This document shows, in pieces, positions 1-10,944 of a stretch of 64,000 bases of DNA. The position numbers were made by a program, and so were the translations under genes. Source of the DNA: Trichopria drosophilae (taxonomy: Eukaryota > Arthropoda > Insecta > Hymenoptera > Diapriidae); contig CM059582.1 in the NCBI GenBank assembly GCA_030407085.1, positions 66,463,501-66,527,500 on the forward strand. Direction: 5' to 3'. The notes under the pieces were generated by a model. The model did no database searches. It was not told where the DNA came from and saw nothing but the letters and a program-made list of their open reading frames with translations. Positions within the stretch are counted from its first letter, which is position 1; each line of letters starts with the position of its first letter.

Positions 1-389
1 CGCAAGCTCCTCCCACCAGCATCTAACCACAGCAAGTTCCTCCTCCTTCCAAAAATTCTCTTATCGTCCACCTCTTTCCGCCTACCCCCACCCAACCCAC
101 GGGCATCTTATCCCATTACACTAAAATCTTCCCCCCCCCCCCCCCAGCGAGTCTTTACCCCTTTCTCCTCGCAATTTTCTGCACATGCACCTCCACCTCA
201 TCAACGTGAACTTTCACCTCTGTGGGATCACCCCACCATTATCTCACAACAGCGAGTTCTCTCGCTTTCCACCACTTTCCAATCTGCATGTGTATGTATG
301 TGCGCGTGTGTAGCACGCGTAAGGCCGATGGGACACACGGACATGCACTAACACATTTACCAGGCCGTTTGCCCATAGAACACCTACTA
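1..389. other. Non-coding, C/T-rich spacer
   Basis: Pyrimidine-rich sequence with a run of about 17 C residues near 130-146. The short open frame here has no recognisable domain. I see no gene. Confidence 0.6.
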
Positions 390-750
390 ATTAGGTTTAT
401 ACATTTGATAAGGCTTTAATTTTCGACTGATTTATAAATTAATATATTATTAAATAGTTCTTTTTCGGTCATGTAAATAATAGAAATTAAAATGTGTGAG
501 TTTAATAAAAATTAAAAAATTAGAGGAAGAGGAAAAAAACAAGGGCCAATAATTTGGAGTTTTTTTTAAAATATAAATAATAAATAAATATTTAGCAACG
601 TTTCTTCCCTCGTACTCTAATTTTTAAATTTTAATTAAACCCAAATATTTTTAATTTCTATTATTTATATGAACGAAAAAAGCTATTTAAGAATATATTA
701 ATTTATAAATCGTTCAAAAGTTAAAGCCTTATCAAATGTATAAACCTAAT
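390..750. mobile_element. Foldback MITE, about 360 bp, TA target duplication
   Basis: The two halves are near-perfect reverse complements. The left end starts ATTAGGTTTATACATTTG and the right end finishes with its complement; pairing continues inward with small indels almost to the centre near 570. TA dinucleotides sit just outside both ends (388-389 and 751-752), as expected for a Tc1/mariner-mobilised MITE. There is no coding capacity. The transposase family is inferred only from the TA duplication. Confidence 0.8.
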
Positions 751-890
751 TAATTATCCATTATTTTATTCTTTCGATTCGAATGTCTCGGAAACTAGCC
801 ATTATTGGTCTTTCAGCCTCTGAGAACATTTGATCAGAACCATTTTATCTACATCATATTCAACTTTCAGCCAAATTGACTGGGATCTAT

Positions 891-1110
891 TTTCCATATG
901 TTTTGTGCGTGGTCCTTTTTGAAATTTTAACTAAAAACACTGAAAAGTTAGGCATTCTATAAAGTGGTGAAAAGTGATCAGAAACAGCTACGAATTCGAA
1001 GTCAATACCTAAAAGTCGTCCTAGGTTAAGCGCGAAGACTACAGAGCAGGGGTAAAAATACGTATTTTTGGACGAAACGAGGCAGTACTCATGCACATGT
1101 GGGCTAATTT
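891..1110 (-). repeat. Diverged dispersed repeat, copy 1
   Basis: Read on the minus strand this segment resembles 21300-21530 read on the minus strand of that stretch, sharing blocks such as TGAAATTTnAACTAAAAA, GATGAAAAGTGATC-like text, TTTAAGCG..GA and AAATACGTATTTTT. The copies are clearly diverged. Open frames at 887-1096 and 1039-1263 fall in or beside it and look like chance. The family is unknown. Confidence 0.5.
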
Positions 1111-1214
1111 ACGAGATGGAATTGCTGCTCTATAATTTACAAATACGTACAAATAAAATTCTGCGAACAATTTTTGTTCGTTTTTCGTTTTCAGAAGAAA
1201 AGTTCCTCTAAATG

Positions 1215-1808
1215 TAAGCGCATTTATCGCAATTTGTACACAATGCAAAGTAATATGCGCCACGTTATATACAAATTCGTTTGATTATAAAGCGATATCG
1301 ACTATCGAGATCACATATATAGTAGTTCCTCCCTTAAGTCATCCCCTCTTATGTCACATGCTCCCCACAAGTCATATCTTTTGCTCCATGTAAGACATAT
1401 TTTTACCCTCATGAATTCCACCGCCACGCGCTTTGTTTATCGCAGCTCAAAGGCAGCTTGCGCGTCGTACAAGTTATCCTAGGATATCAGATGGGAATTC
1501 CAGTAGTGAGAGGTGGGGAGAATATGACATCTTGTCTGACAAAAGTCTACGACTTAAGGGGAGCACTACTGTATATGAAATAGATAAATATCGGCCTGGC
1601 GGCCAAGAGAAAAATTATACCGCCCGCGAAATTCGCAGCTTTCCTTTCCACCGACAGGTGGACATTCGGGACTCTTCTATCATTCTCGTTATAAAGATGC
1701 AATTCTATTTCGTATATATCCGATCCCGATATCGCTTTATAGTCAAATGGATTTCTATATAAATGCATACTATTTTGACATTGTGTGTAAATTGCGATAA
1801 ATGCGCAA
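1215..1808. repeat. Long imperfect inverted repeat (foldback element)
   Basis: The left arm from about 1217 to 1345 is the reverse complement, with mismatches and a large extra block, of about 1548-1808. Matching blocks are GCGCATTTATCGCAATTT near 1218 and its complement near 1790, ATTATAAAGCGATATCG near 1283 and its complement near 1728, and CCCTTAAGTC near 1332 with GACTTAAGGGG at 1551. The extra block in the right arm suggests a secondary insertion or rearrangement. No transposase and no clear target duplication are visible. Confidence 0.7.
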
Positions 1809-2737
1809 TTGTGAAAACAGAGACCAACACTGTTTCTTAACGATTTCTGTTCTGAGAATTTTATTTCTAAATTTTGTTTTAAGTGTGGGTTATGGATGCT
1901 ATTTTTTTCTCAATTTGGTATCCACTATGGGAAAATTCTCAAAAAGGGAGCTTTCCAATGTTCCATATTTAAACATCCTAAGGAATTCAATAAAACGGTT
2001 TTGTCTTCAAAGGCTGATGTTTTAAGATGTTGCCAAGAAACCAGAAGGGTAATTCGATTTAAATCAGGTAGCAATAGGAATCCTTCACTCCAGGATATTG
2101 TGAACAAAGTAACTCTGAAGTTAAAATCAATTTGGTCTTCTATTCCGACAGTCTCAGAGAGACGTTCTAAGCAACTAATAGTTAGAAGGGCACACGGGAA
2201 AAACGAGGTTTGTCCAATTTTTTCCATTTTGAGATATGCACTGGAATTGATACTTTGTGAAGTGTATTTCACTTTATACTTATCTTTGGGCCAAAAAAGG
2301 TAGATGTGTCGTGGTAGCAGTGGGTGTTGGTGTTATCGATGTTGCAAGAACAATTAATAGTTAAATCAATCAGAAGGAGTTTAACAAAGCGAAAAACTAA
2401 CAACTAACAACTAAAAATGAAATAGCGGTTGTGCTAACCACTTGTACGACCCAACATCAACGACAAAACTAGAATCTGCATGCCCCAGGACAAGTAAGAT
2501 TTAACGGATGAAAATAATTTTTAGAACACGAATAATATCTAAATTAATTTTATTATAACTTTAAAAATTAAAAGTATCGTGATTAATACATTTTGAATCT
2601 TTGATTAATCTGATTTAAAAATTAGAATTGTAATATGAAGTAATACGCTGGTATAATTAAGAATCGTTAAACTAAGAACATCTTGGCTTTTTAATTATTA
2701 ATAAAACCGAAGGAGAAAGATATAATACTTGAAAAGA
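1809..2737. other. Non-coding spacer
   Basis: AT-rich sequence. A 135-codon frame at 1896-2303 and an overlapping antisense frame have no recognisable motif. A short ACAACTAACAACTAA repeat lies near 2396. Nothing else is seen. Confidence 0.5.
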
Positions 2738-3301
2738 TTAATTTTTTATTTGAGTCGACCGTTGTTTCAGTTGCGCACGTTTTTGTTTCTTTCTTGCGTT
2801 TCGCGCCCTTTTTTTCTCGATACGCTGTTGTTCTAATAAATCTAACTCCTCAAACTCGCTTTTATAAGTCTTTGGTTTAAAAGCTACACGCCAGGTGATT
2901 GAGGGAACCGTTCTGGTGTACTGCATTCGGTACTGCCAGGTAGGAAGTTCCTCAGCCGCAGATTTATCGTGTGGATCTGGAGGAAGAACCGGGCGCAACC
3001 GAGGATCGTACGGAGATAATCCTGTAACCGAAGCGTAGTCCGGATGACCAAAGCTACACAAACTTATCAGGTTCGGATTCCAATTGGGTGCTTCGTCCGG
3101 AATGTATATTTCGCGTCGGGTTGGTTCTTCGCAACAGGACTCGTTGATTGGCGGGAAATTCGGAACGTTAATGTCTAACTCGACGTTACGATGAGTCTCA
3201 ACCGCCGCGTCGACGTTTTGTAGGGCTATCGAACGTGCTCTAACTGCTGCTCGAATTTGAGCATCGATTTGCGATCGTGACAAACTTGCCGGAACACGCA
3301 T
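2738..3301 (-). CDS. Uncharacterised 187-residue protein with basic C-terminus
   Basis: I do not recognise this protein. The single ATG ORF starts MRVPASLSRSQIDAQI. The middle is acidic and proline-rich with several Trp/Tyr residues (PNWNPN, PTWQYRMQYTRT). From about residue 145 a charged, helix-prone tail contains a dense Lys/Arg stretch (EKKRARNARKKQKRAQ) that could bind nucleic acid or act as a nuclear localisation signal. The start is supported by a TATA box about 55 bases upstream and CCAAT-type boxes further up. An AATAAA on the coding strand overlaps the last codons, so the 3' UTR would be very short. It lies among transposon remnants, so it may itself be element-derived, but no terminal repeats were found around it. 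It is a real, intact ORF by length and signals; its function is unknown. Confidence 0.6.
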   Translation of the reverse strand: MRVPASLSRSQIDAQIRAAVRARSIALQNVDAAVETHRNVELDINVPNFPPINESCCEEPTRREIYIPDEAPNWNPNLISLCSFGHPDYASVTGLSPYDPRLRPVLPPDPHDKSAAEELPTWQYRMQYTRTVPSITWRVAFKPKTYKSEFEELDLLEQQRIEKKRARNARKKQKRAQLKQRSTQIKN

Positions 3302-3339
3302 CTTGCCAGAACGGAAGTTGAAGGAGAAGTGGTTTACCG

Positions 3340-3460
3340 GCCATTTTGAAACACGTTTTATATAAGATTTTGGAAAATTTTATCGGACCAATAAACGCGC
3401 GTGAACTTATTAGATTGCAATACCGTATCTCGCGACTCTCTGATTGGCGGACGCACTACG
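3340..3460 (-). promoter_or_regulatory. Probable core promoter of the 2738-3301 gene
   Basis: On the minus strand CTTATATAAAA occupies 3357-3367, about 55 bases before the ATG. A CCGCCAATCA box lies near 3440-3450, and an inverted ATTGG occurs near 3388. The arrangement fits an RNA polymerase II TATA promoter. No transcription data are available to me. Confidence 0.5.
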
Positions 3461-3469
3461 TCGCGACGA

Positions 3470-4138
3470 ATTACACGAAAAGACTATGCAAAGAATCCAA
3501 GTCTTTTTACATTATTTGAAAGTTCTTTTGAATCGAAAGTCTTTTTTTTTTATTTAAGATAAATTTTCGGATTTAAAATATCTTTCTTAAAATGGACCGC
3601 GCGCGTAAAAATGAAGTGACGCCGATGGCAAGCAGCCACTTCGGAGAGATAAAGTTAGCAAACTTTATCTTCCTTGTAGCTTGCGTATTTGTGTTCGAAA
3701 ATACGCCGGTCAGCATACCGTGCTTGCTGATGTCCTTGGAGCTGCTCTCTGGAACGGAAGAAGATTGGAATCGCCGATATGTACGAGGATCAGCAGACCC
3801 TCTACATTAAAAATGCGTATCACGATCAGCAGACCGTTAACGCCATCTGTTGCCTCTGATGGTGGCTGAATATCGAACACCCCCATAGAATTGACAGGCT
3901 GGTGGTGTTGTGCCCTTGGGATGGTGTTGCGGTCTTGTCGTGCTGATGACAAAAATCTTCTGGTAACAACGGCCTTGCGCGCCGTTAAAAATAAAAGCTG
4001 AAAAGAAAGCGATAGCCTTAAAAAGGGCTGATGTGCGAACGAATAATCAATTCCTTTGTAATAAACGCCCAAGGCGATAATCGTTGAATTCTCGTTCCCG
4101 AAGTTGAGATGCCTCGATGTTCACATCGCCCCTCGATT
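3470..4138. other. No convincing gene
   Basis: Several overlapping frames (for example 3592-3810 plus and 3710-4072 minus) exist but none has a recognisable domain. GC content is higher than in neighbouring spacers. Left as unassigned. Confidence 0.4.
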
Positions 4139-4210
4139 CGGAGTTCGGAGTTTGGAGTTCGAAGTTGACGTCTCAAAAAAATCGGAGTTCGGAGTTTGGA
4201 GTTCGAAGTT
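4139..4210. repeat. Two direct copies of a 28-bp sequence
   Basis: GGAGTTCGGAGTTTGGAGTT followed by CGAAGTT occurs at 4139-4166 and again at 4183-4210, separated by a 16-bp spacer. Each copy is built from smaller GGAGTTC/TTGGAGTT units. Confidence 0.75.
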
Positions 4211-4629
4211 TCAGCTTGCAGCACCAATCAGAGAGCAGATTAGATCGTATGATTTTGGTAAACAATTTTTTTTTTGAGCGCGTTAATTTAATGAACTATA
4301 ATTTCGCATTAAATAATTCTAACTAAAAATCTTTCGTTTTATATTTTATGAAACGGAGACGAATAAAATATTATTTCACGATTAACTAATATTTTGTAAC
4401 GATATTTTCGGAAACAATATTTTCGAACCTTTTCAAATCTTCGTTAGCGCAATGTTTTGTTTTTATTGTTATTGGTTTCGGAGTAATCTTTTCGGCGTTC
4501 GAATGTTTACTTTTGGAAGTCGATTTAACTGGAATTATACTTTAGTGGAATTATTAATTTTCTAAAATAAAATATAGTAATTCCGCTACAGATGTGTGTC
4601 TCGGATAGCCGCTTAAAAAAATCGTATCA

Positions 4630-4712
4630 AAGTGAAAAAAGAGGATTGTCCAACTACAAAGGGGAATGTCCAACAAAAAGGGGGAAAGTCCACGGAAAGA
4701 AGAGAATGTCAT
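4630..4712 (+). repeat. Degenerate GTCCA tandem array, left copy
   Basis: About four units of roughly 20 bases built on AAAGGGGAATGTCCAAC: GGATTGTCCAAC, GGGAATGTCCAAC, GGGAAAGTCCACG, GAGAATGTCAT. An inverted counterpart lies at 5818-5890, so the two arrays bracket the small gene at 5093-5512. Confidence 0.65.
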
Positions 4713-5092
4713 TATTAATAATAAATATTTATATGAATTTTGTTCTCCTTTAAATTAATATTAATGTTTTTCATGTTTTTTATGTATTTGAATAATTAAA
4801 TATGAATATGGAGATATCTTAAAAATTATTAGATATTACAAATCCCTGCCGATTTTGAAAATTGTATGTATATTAAAAATTGTATGTCATATAACATTAT
4901 GAATAGATTGTACTACCGTTTACAGGAAAATTGTTTGAATGTAAGCATTGTTTGTATACATATAACGCAAGTACAACAGTGTATTATTCGGACGCAGCAT
5001 TGGGCTTTTGTTTATTTTTAATTCAGTTTAAGTTTGTCACGCGTAATTATATTATACGTCACGCGAATCGGAGTAAGTTATATTTATTGTCC

Positions 5093-5512
5093 ATGGAAAA
5101 ATACAGTAATACTGATGGTGAAAATAAAAAAATTTGTCCATTTAAGATAAGATCGATAAAAGAACTAATTGATGAAAAAGAGCAACCACGTCAGGTTAAA
5201 TACAGATCGACATATTATCGTCATTTTATTGTATCTGATATAACATATTCTGAACCATCAGTTGATCCTAACCTCCAATTTGGAGAATTTAAGCTCCCAT
5301 CAGTAAAATACGAAGGTACATAAATGATTAAATTATCAATTTACCGCTTTCTTTGACTGAGATGTTCGTTTATTATTTATATAATCAGCTGATTCTATAT
5401 ATTTTAATTTTTAATTGTAATGCTTTCAGGGCCATTATCAATTAGTTTTGATAAATATACGAATTTTGCGGAGAGGCCGCTTAAGAATTTTATACTTCCC
5501 TTCCTAAGATGA
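5093..5512 (+). CDS. Small two-exon gene, about 101 residues, unrecognised
   Basis: The ATG at 5093 opens MEKYSNTDGENKKICPF. The frame also runs upstream to 4931 without stops, but the upstream part is hydrophobic and unlike the rest. Exon 1 ends ..KYEG at 5315 with donor AAG|GTACAT. A 114-base intron (5316-5429) ends in TGCTTTCAG. Exon 2 continues GPLSISFDKYTNFAERPLK.. and stops at 5510. Immediately after, in another frame, 5509-5613 reads MTSNPKSKKRKRQIEIM.. and then continues past a stop as another Lys/Ser/Arg-rich stretch ending near 5690. That basic segment may be the original C-terminus, separated by a frameshift, so the locus could be a pseudogene. I do not recognise the family. Confidence 0.45.
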
Positions 5513-5693
5513 CTTCTAACCCTAAGTCTAAAAAACGAAAGCGCCAAATTGAGATAATGATTTCATCTCCAAGAAAAATTCAAAAAGTTTCTAAACAATC
5601 AAAAACTGTTTAACCTACGGAAATAAAAGAGAAGAAATCGACTGACGGTCGAAGAACATCCTCAAGATTAAAAAAACAAAATTCAAAACAATA
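5509..5693 (+). pseudogene. Basic, nuclear-type tail downstream of the small gene
   Basis: The 34-codon frame at 5509-5613 contains KSKKRKR, a classic nuclear-localisation-like cluster, and SSPRKIQK. After one in-frame stop, the same frame goes on with KEKKSTDGRRTSSRLKKQ and ends near 5693. Composition unlike random AT-rich DNA suggests it was once coding, perhaps the end of the 5093 gene. Confidence 0.35.
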
Positions 5694-5817
5694 ACGATCG
5701 AAAGACGTAACTGTTGAGATGTTAACTATGTTATCTAAAATATAAAATTAGTACGTAAAGTGTTAAACGCAGAACGTTAAATGTTAAAACGCGAAATGTA
5801 TTAATTTCTTTGATTTG

Positions 5818-5890
5818 TTGGACATTCCTCGTTTTTTGATGGACAATCTCCTTTATCATGGACATTCCACATTTTTCCATGGACGATTTC
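5818..5890 (-). repeat. Degenerate GTCCA tandem array, right inverted copy
   Basis: GTTGGACATTCCTCG, GATGGACAATCTCC, CATGGACATTCCAC and CATGGACGATTTCC follow each other. They are reverse complements of the units at 4630-4712. One further isolated unit (ATGGACAAACCTCG) lies near 6077. Confidence 0.65.
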
Positions 5891-6365
5891 CAGTTTACTT
5901 TCATTTTGCTTATAAACTTGTTATTATGTTGAGTGGAAAAATTGTGTAATAATGAGAAATCATATAAAATATATTTAAAAACAACATGAGCAAGGAATTT
6001 TTTCTGTATAAAATTAGGACAATTTTTAGTAGTAAATTTAACAATAAAATTCACATTTTCTCAAAATTATCTGAAATGGACAAACCTCGTTTTTCCCGTG
6101 TACCCTTCAATTATAGATTTGCACTTAAAATATGTAACCATCAAAGCACTTTTGAGGACTACTCTATTCAAAGAGGATCGGTCAAAATTTTTTAATATTG
6201 CCTGTTCTAAAGGCAAAGATTTATCTTGCAACTTCTGCCAAAAGAGTAGAAAGTTCCAGTCATTGAACAGGCTTTTTATCTTGACTAATAAAGTACTGGA
6301 TTGATGTTTATCTCTTTAGTGGATCGTGCTGAAACGAAAAAATTGTTCAAATGAGAAGAACGCGC

Positions 6366-7900
6366 TGTTACTTATTTCGCGTAACTACAATGTTGGAGTA
6401 ATTTTATGAAAGAATGGGTTACAGGACCAAGGACATCCGGAGATGGGAAATTCTACGCATGAACGGGGATCGACATCCCGAAGTGATTGAATTCAAGAAA
6501 ATACTTATTTTGAACTGCTTTTATTTCTTAACCCTTTGAAAGTTTGCGAAGGCCACGGATAAAGTACGCGGAGCTTTTCGAACCTGTCGATTTACGGTAC
6601 GAACTAAGTCTTACTTTACTGTCAAATTGTCGCCTCCTCGTAAGTTTACTTTCTGACAAAATGTCGAGGAGCGGACGATGATTCATTTTTCATGGACCAA
6701 TTAATATCGACCTCGTAATCTACCTTTATTCTAAGTTTTCTCTTCTGCGAGATATCATGTTTATATTTGCACGTTCGAACGCGCAAAGCGAGGTGTGAGT
6801 CCTTGCGTTCTCCACTTTTGTAAACGTACATAGGGCACCACCAAAGATTGTCCAACTGCACAGAGTCGTCTAAGAAGTTGTAACGGGACGTTACGTTTGT
6901 CCATGAGTTGTCCCGCGGCTGCGATAGGGCGTATTGATTTTATGTTTCGAATCGATCGATAGTAGGGTCGTTGCATATACGAACGGTCCCGAAGAGGCCC
7001 GAGCGCCGCCGGCACTGGCGCACGGAGATGCGCAACCGAGGAGAGAGCCGCCGAGTTGTTAATCAATGAGGAGCACGAGACGTCAAGTCCGACGATAAGG
7101 GCCAAGCCGCTACACGCGAGGACGGGTGGAATCGCCGTCAACCCGACGATGTCGGAATTGTAAGCGAGCGGACGAAACACCAAATTTTGTGAGTAGTCGA
7201 CAAATCAGTGTAAGTCGACATTTCTAATTACCTTTATTTATATTGAATAAATTCTGAGAAGGGCCGAGGGCCCAGATCCGTTTTTTGAATAATAATAAAT
7301 TTATTCATTGTGTTCTGCCTACACCTCTTTCTCGTAGCTTGTGCAGGCGGTGTGCAGAGCCGCCATGGGAAGTTCGGGCGCGGAAGGAGGCAAGAGCTGA
7401 CCTCCTCTGGGCGAGTGCATGCCCTACCGGAAGTTTTAAATTTTCATCTAGCCGGGCTGAGAAACGCGTCGTCCACTTAGCGCGGAGTTTTCGTCGGGAA
7501 AACTCCAAAGCCCGCTTCACGGGCAGTAGACGACACCGTATAAATCCGGTCGTGAAAAATACGGCGTAATGTTATAATTTATTGCTTGTTTTATCACGGC
7601 GAATGCTAACTCGATATCAGCATTCGGCTTGAGAATCGACAGTTTCGGCGAATGTGCCCCTTTCTATGAATTCGAAAACTCGCGCAGGATCAAGTGTCTT
7701 ATAACGATTTGATCTTTGACACTTAATGTGATGCAGGTACAGATTGTTTAATTTAGACATCTGCAACTAAACGAACTCTAATTTGTTTAACCGTTAATAT
7801 TTCGAACTCAGGTATGTACAGTTAGATATATTTGCCGGCATTCTTTGCCGATAGGAATGTACGTGCTGCTTTCTATACCAGGAGCCGCACATACGTAACA
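6366..7900 (-). mobile_element. Solo LTR, copy 1, with a nested insertion
   Basis: This segment starts TGTTACTTATTTCGCG and ends ATACGTAACA, the TG..CA-type borders of an LTR. It matches 18638-19451 in the same orientation over both flanks, for example GAACGGGGATCGACA near 6461 and CTTTCTATACCAGGAGC near 7870. The middle (about 6879-7617) is absent from the other copy. Flanks CGCGC (6361-6365) and CGCCC (7901-7905) could be a 5-bp target duplication with one change. No primer-binding site or coding sequence adjoins it, so it is best read as a solo LTR. The minus orientation is taken from the other copy. Confidence 0.7.
6879..7617 (+). mobile_element. Insertion inside the solo LTR, possibly another LTR
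   Basis: The inserted block begins TGTAACGGGACGTTACG. It contains AATAAA-type signals near 7246 and a GC-rich half with overlapping frames that lack domains. The start resembles TGTAACGGACCGTTACGCA seen on the minus strand at 15593. I cannot fix the right border or a target duplication, so the LTR identity is only suggested. Confidence 0.4.
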
Positions 7901-9470
7901 CGCCCAGGGTTCGAAAAAATCGTCGTACCACCGTAGATTGAACTACAAAAATTATATAAATCGTGACTTCCACGCATTGTTAGTAGCGATTACATTAAAA
8001 CATTATGGTCATCTTAGTACAATAGAAAATGTCTTATTTAAATGTTAGTATAACATATTTTTTTGTTATTTTGTGTATTTATTACATATAATGTTTTGTG
8101 AATTTTTCTTCTTTTCTGAGGTTCGTCGTAATGCAGTGCAATATATTTATTATAATAGAAGATGATAAAATTAAAAATTACATAGTTAAAAACTTACAAA
8201 TCTATGAGCCTGGATCCAGTCTGTTAGGTAAATTATGTCTATTAGATTGGCACATTTTTAAAAGTTAACTTAGAAACACTTTTATGAAAACTGTAAACAG
8301 TATTAAATGAAAAGAAAGTTGATAAAACGAGCCAAAAGTGTATTTTAATGTCTGAAAAGATGTTTGAAGAAAATTTGTATCATTGCATTAATACATAAAT
8401 ATTTGAAAATATAAATATATAATGAATGAAAATCTCTATTTTTTTGATTAATTAAAATGTATCGAACTAATTTCTATAATTTACCTGCACAATAAAAATG
8501 TTTTGCATCTTCGAGACTGAATCTCTTACAAACTGTGGAAGATATGAACTGTTAGATGGTATGAATTTATTTTATCAACTGAACCTTTTTTAAATTAAGA
8601 AATATATTAAAGGGATATATATAGAATGCATATATACTACCATATATTAAAGTTCAAAATGTTGTTTACAAAGTCGTTTATTTCACATTATAAGGTATTT
8701 ATGGAAATGAAAATTTTAAATTTAAATTTAATTCGATGAAAATTTGAAATAGTAACAAATAGAAATTTAAACATGAAAAAAGTAGGAAATAATGTTTTTG
8801 ATGACTAAAAATTAACTTTTTTGAAATATAATTTTCTTAGGAAGGTATAATAAATCAATTATTTTGTTAAACTAATGTAATTAGATGGTAAGATACCGTA
8901 TAATATTTTTATGACAAGGATTATATCATTTAATTTATGAACTGAATGGACTGTAGGAATGTGAAATAGGGTAGCTATTTGTGAATAGCTGTGTGAAAAT
9001 CTATGCACTGGAGTGATTGTTTTGTAGGACGGATATCTCAGAAATTTCCTTTAGACGGATTCAAGTATTTTAACGTCAAGGTTTGTGATATAACTCTCTT
9101 TAGTTATTAAAGGGATTAGAGGCGCGGGAATAAACTATACTCACAACTAAACAAAATAAAACATAATGTATTACAAAAAAAAGTTTCAAATTATACAAAT
9201 TTTGGTACGCGATATTTACTTCGAGAGTTCGCAAATCACTCGACGGTCGGCTGCTTGCTCATGACCGGAGATTTTATCGAGAGGTGGACACCAAAAATCC
9301 TAGCACTGGTTATTCCTTTTTTTCCTTCTTCTGCGCACGGAATCTCAATAAAAAAATCCACGATTCGCACGCGGAGAGCACAATAATTATATCAGAATAA
9401 GAGGCAGAATCACGACGCACGCCTATTCACCAATGATGCCGGAAGCGAAGTTACGTGTCGCGGCGTCGCG
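7901..9470. other. AT-rich spacer without recognisable features
   Basis: No ORF of interest, no inverted ends and no tandem array. Only scattered AT-rich short repeats are seen. Confidence 0.6.
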
Positions 9471-10035
9471 GTCATAGGCAGAGTTTTGCTACTTTTTTAC
9501 ATTTTTTCTTTTTAAATTTTCTTTCGTTTTTTGTGTTTTATTTTCTATAGTAGTGATCGCCGTTTAAAAAGTGTATTTCAAAGTAACTTATTTCATGTGC
9601 TTAAATTGAGCACCTGCAACTTCCTGATACTGCCTCAGTCTTAAATAGAATTCGCCCGATACTTTCAGCCTCATATCTCTTGAAATAAGATGTACTTCCT
9701 GGATTATTCGTCTTCGTAGTTCCTGCCAGTTGGCGGGTTTCGTCGTGTATACCCTGTCTTTGAGGTATCCCCACAAGAAAATACTCGCTTTGTAGTTCCT
9801 CATTTCACCGCTAGTCACAGACTTTCGCTATCCTGCGTTTTGCGTCCGTTAGAGGAATGGATTTTCATTTGGAATATTCAAGAAGCTTTTCGCCACATAT
9901 TCGTTATACCAAATATTAGATTCAGACAAGTGAGTTCCGACTTGTACACATAGTTTGAATCGATTTTGAAGAAAATTAAAAAAATAAACGAAAAAGAAAA
10001 AACGTAAAAAAAAGTAGCAAAACTCCGCCTATGAC
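9471..10035 (-). mobile_element. Internally deleted mariner-type element
   Basis: Ends are inverted repeats of about 60 bp. The left begins GTCATAGGCAGAGTTTTGCT and the right is the complement of GTCATAGGCGGAGTTTTGCT, followed by T-rich sequence. A remnant of a transposase C-terminus lies inside on the minus strand. TA lies within the palindromic flank (9475-9476, 10030-10031), so the exact duplication is ambiguous. Confidence 0.65.
9588..9818 (-). pseudogene. Transposase C-terminal fragment (Tc1/mariner superfamily)
   Basis: The fragment contains FLWGYLKDRVYTTKPANW and later YLRLRQYQEVAGAQFKH. This matches the C-terminus of the intact transposase at 61336-62418 (FLWGYLKDRVYRTKPVN.. and ..RLGYCQEVHGNHFEH). 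The helix-turn-helix region and the first two catalytic aspartates are missing. It is a relative of that element but not a recent copy, since residues differ throughout. Non-functional. Confidence 0.8.
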
Positions 10036-10440
10036 GGGCCCAAGCCCGTGTAAAAGAGGAGGGTGCTTAGGCATTTTTAATTGCAACAAATATTGTGTGG
10101 TATGTTGGATTCGAGTATTGGTTTCTGATATTAGAAATTTCAAACGATGAATAATTCGGCTATGAATGACTATAACGCCATCTATGACCAATGTTTTGTA
10201 TTCGTCTCGAAGAGACCTTTCAAATGAGCCCCCACTCGACCTATGTTGCCATTTAAGATATTCATCACCCTTGGGCCCCACGCCCTCCTCCCTTGGGGTG
10301 GGGGGATTGGAACCCATACAAAAATATAGCTTATTTGAAAAATCGTTTCACGTGTTTCAGCCATTTTTAAAATTTTTTTTCTTTCAAAAGTTACAAGACC
10401 GTTTTCAAACTTTTGGGACACCCTGTATACAAACATTTTA
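10036..10440. mobile_element. Possible second mariner-type remnant ending in GGGACACCCTGTATA
   Basis: CTTTTGGGACACCCTGTATA at about 10410-10429 is the complement of TATACAGGGTGTCCCAAAAG, a very common insect mariner-type terminus. No matching left end is seen before 10035, and overlapping frames at 9976-10441 show no domain. This may be one end of a truncated copy that the 9471-10035 element lies beside. Confidence 0.4.
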
Positions 10441-10944
10441 ATTGGCTAACGAAATTTCTTTTAGGAAACATTCCGATACAACATGGCGACCGTGACAGGA
10501 CTCGTTGCTCGTGACTGCCATTACTAACTTGAGTTCGGAAAAATATTCAATAATAAATAAAATAACAAATATAATAATAAATAAAAATAATTTGTATTTA
10601 TTTCAAACATAAAATTTTATGAAATAAATTTCTTTTTTTTTAAATTCGTTAATTGATTATTAGTAGAAAATAACAACAAAATTTTGTTTGTTTACCTATT
10701 AATAGCGAATTTGGGTTTAGAATTTATAGCGACTGGGAAATAGTAATTTAAGTTGATAATTTAATAATAAATAAGTATTAGAAACAAGTATTAGAGTTAA
10801 GTAAGAATATCATTGTAAAATAATTATTTACATGACATGTTACTATTTTTGGGAATTATGTGCATGTAAGATACAAAAATTTAATGTTTTTTTGTGTGTA
10901 GGTTGTTAAAAAAAAACAAAAATTTTGTGGTAGTGAAGAGTTGG
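10441..10944. other. AT-rich spacer
   Basis: Rich in AATAAATAAT-type short repeats. Nothing recognised. Confidence 0.5.

Noticed and set aside
5731..6304. Several 60-107-codon AT-rich frames
   Set aside because: Low-complexity Lys/Asn/Phe composition with no motif. They overlap the right GTCCA array.
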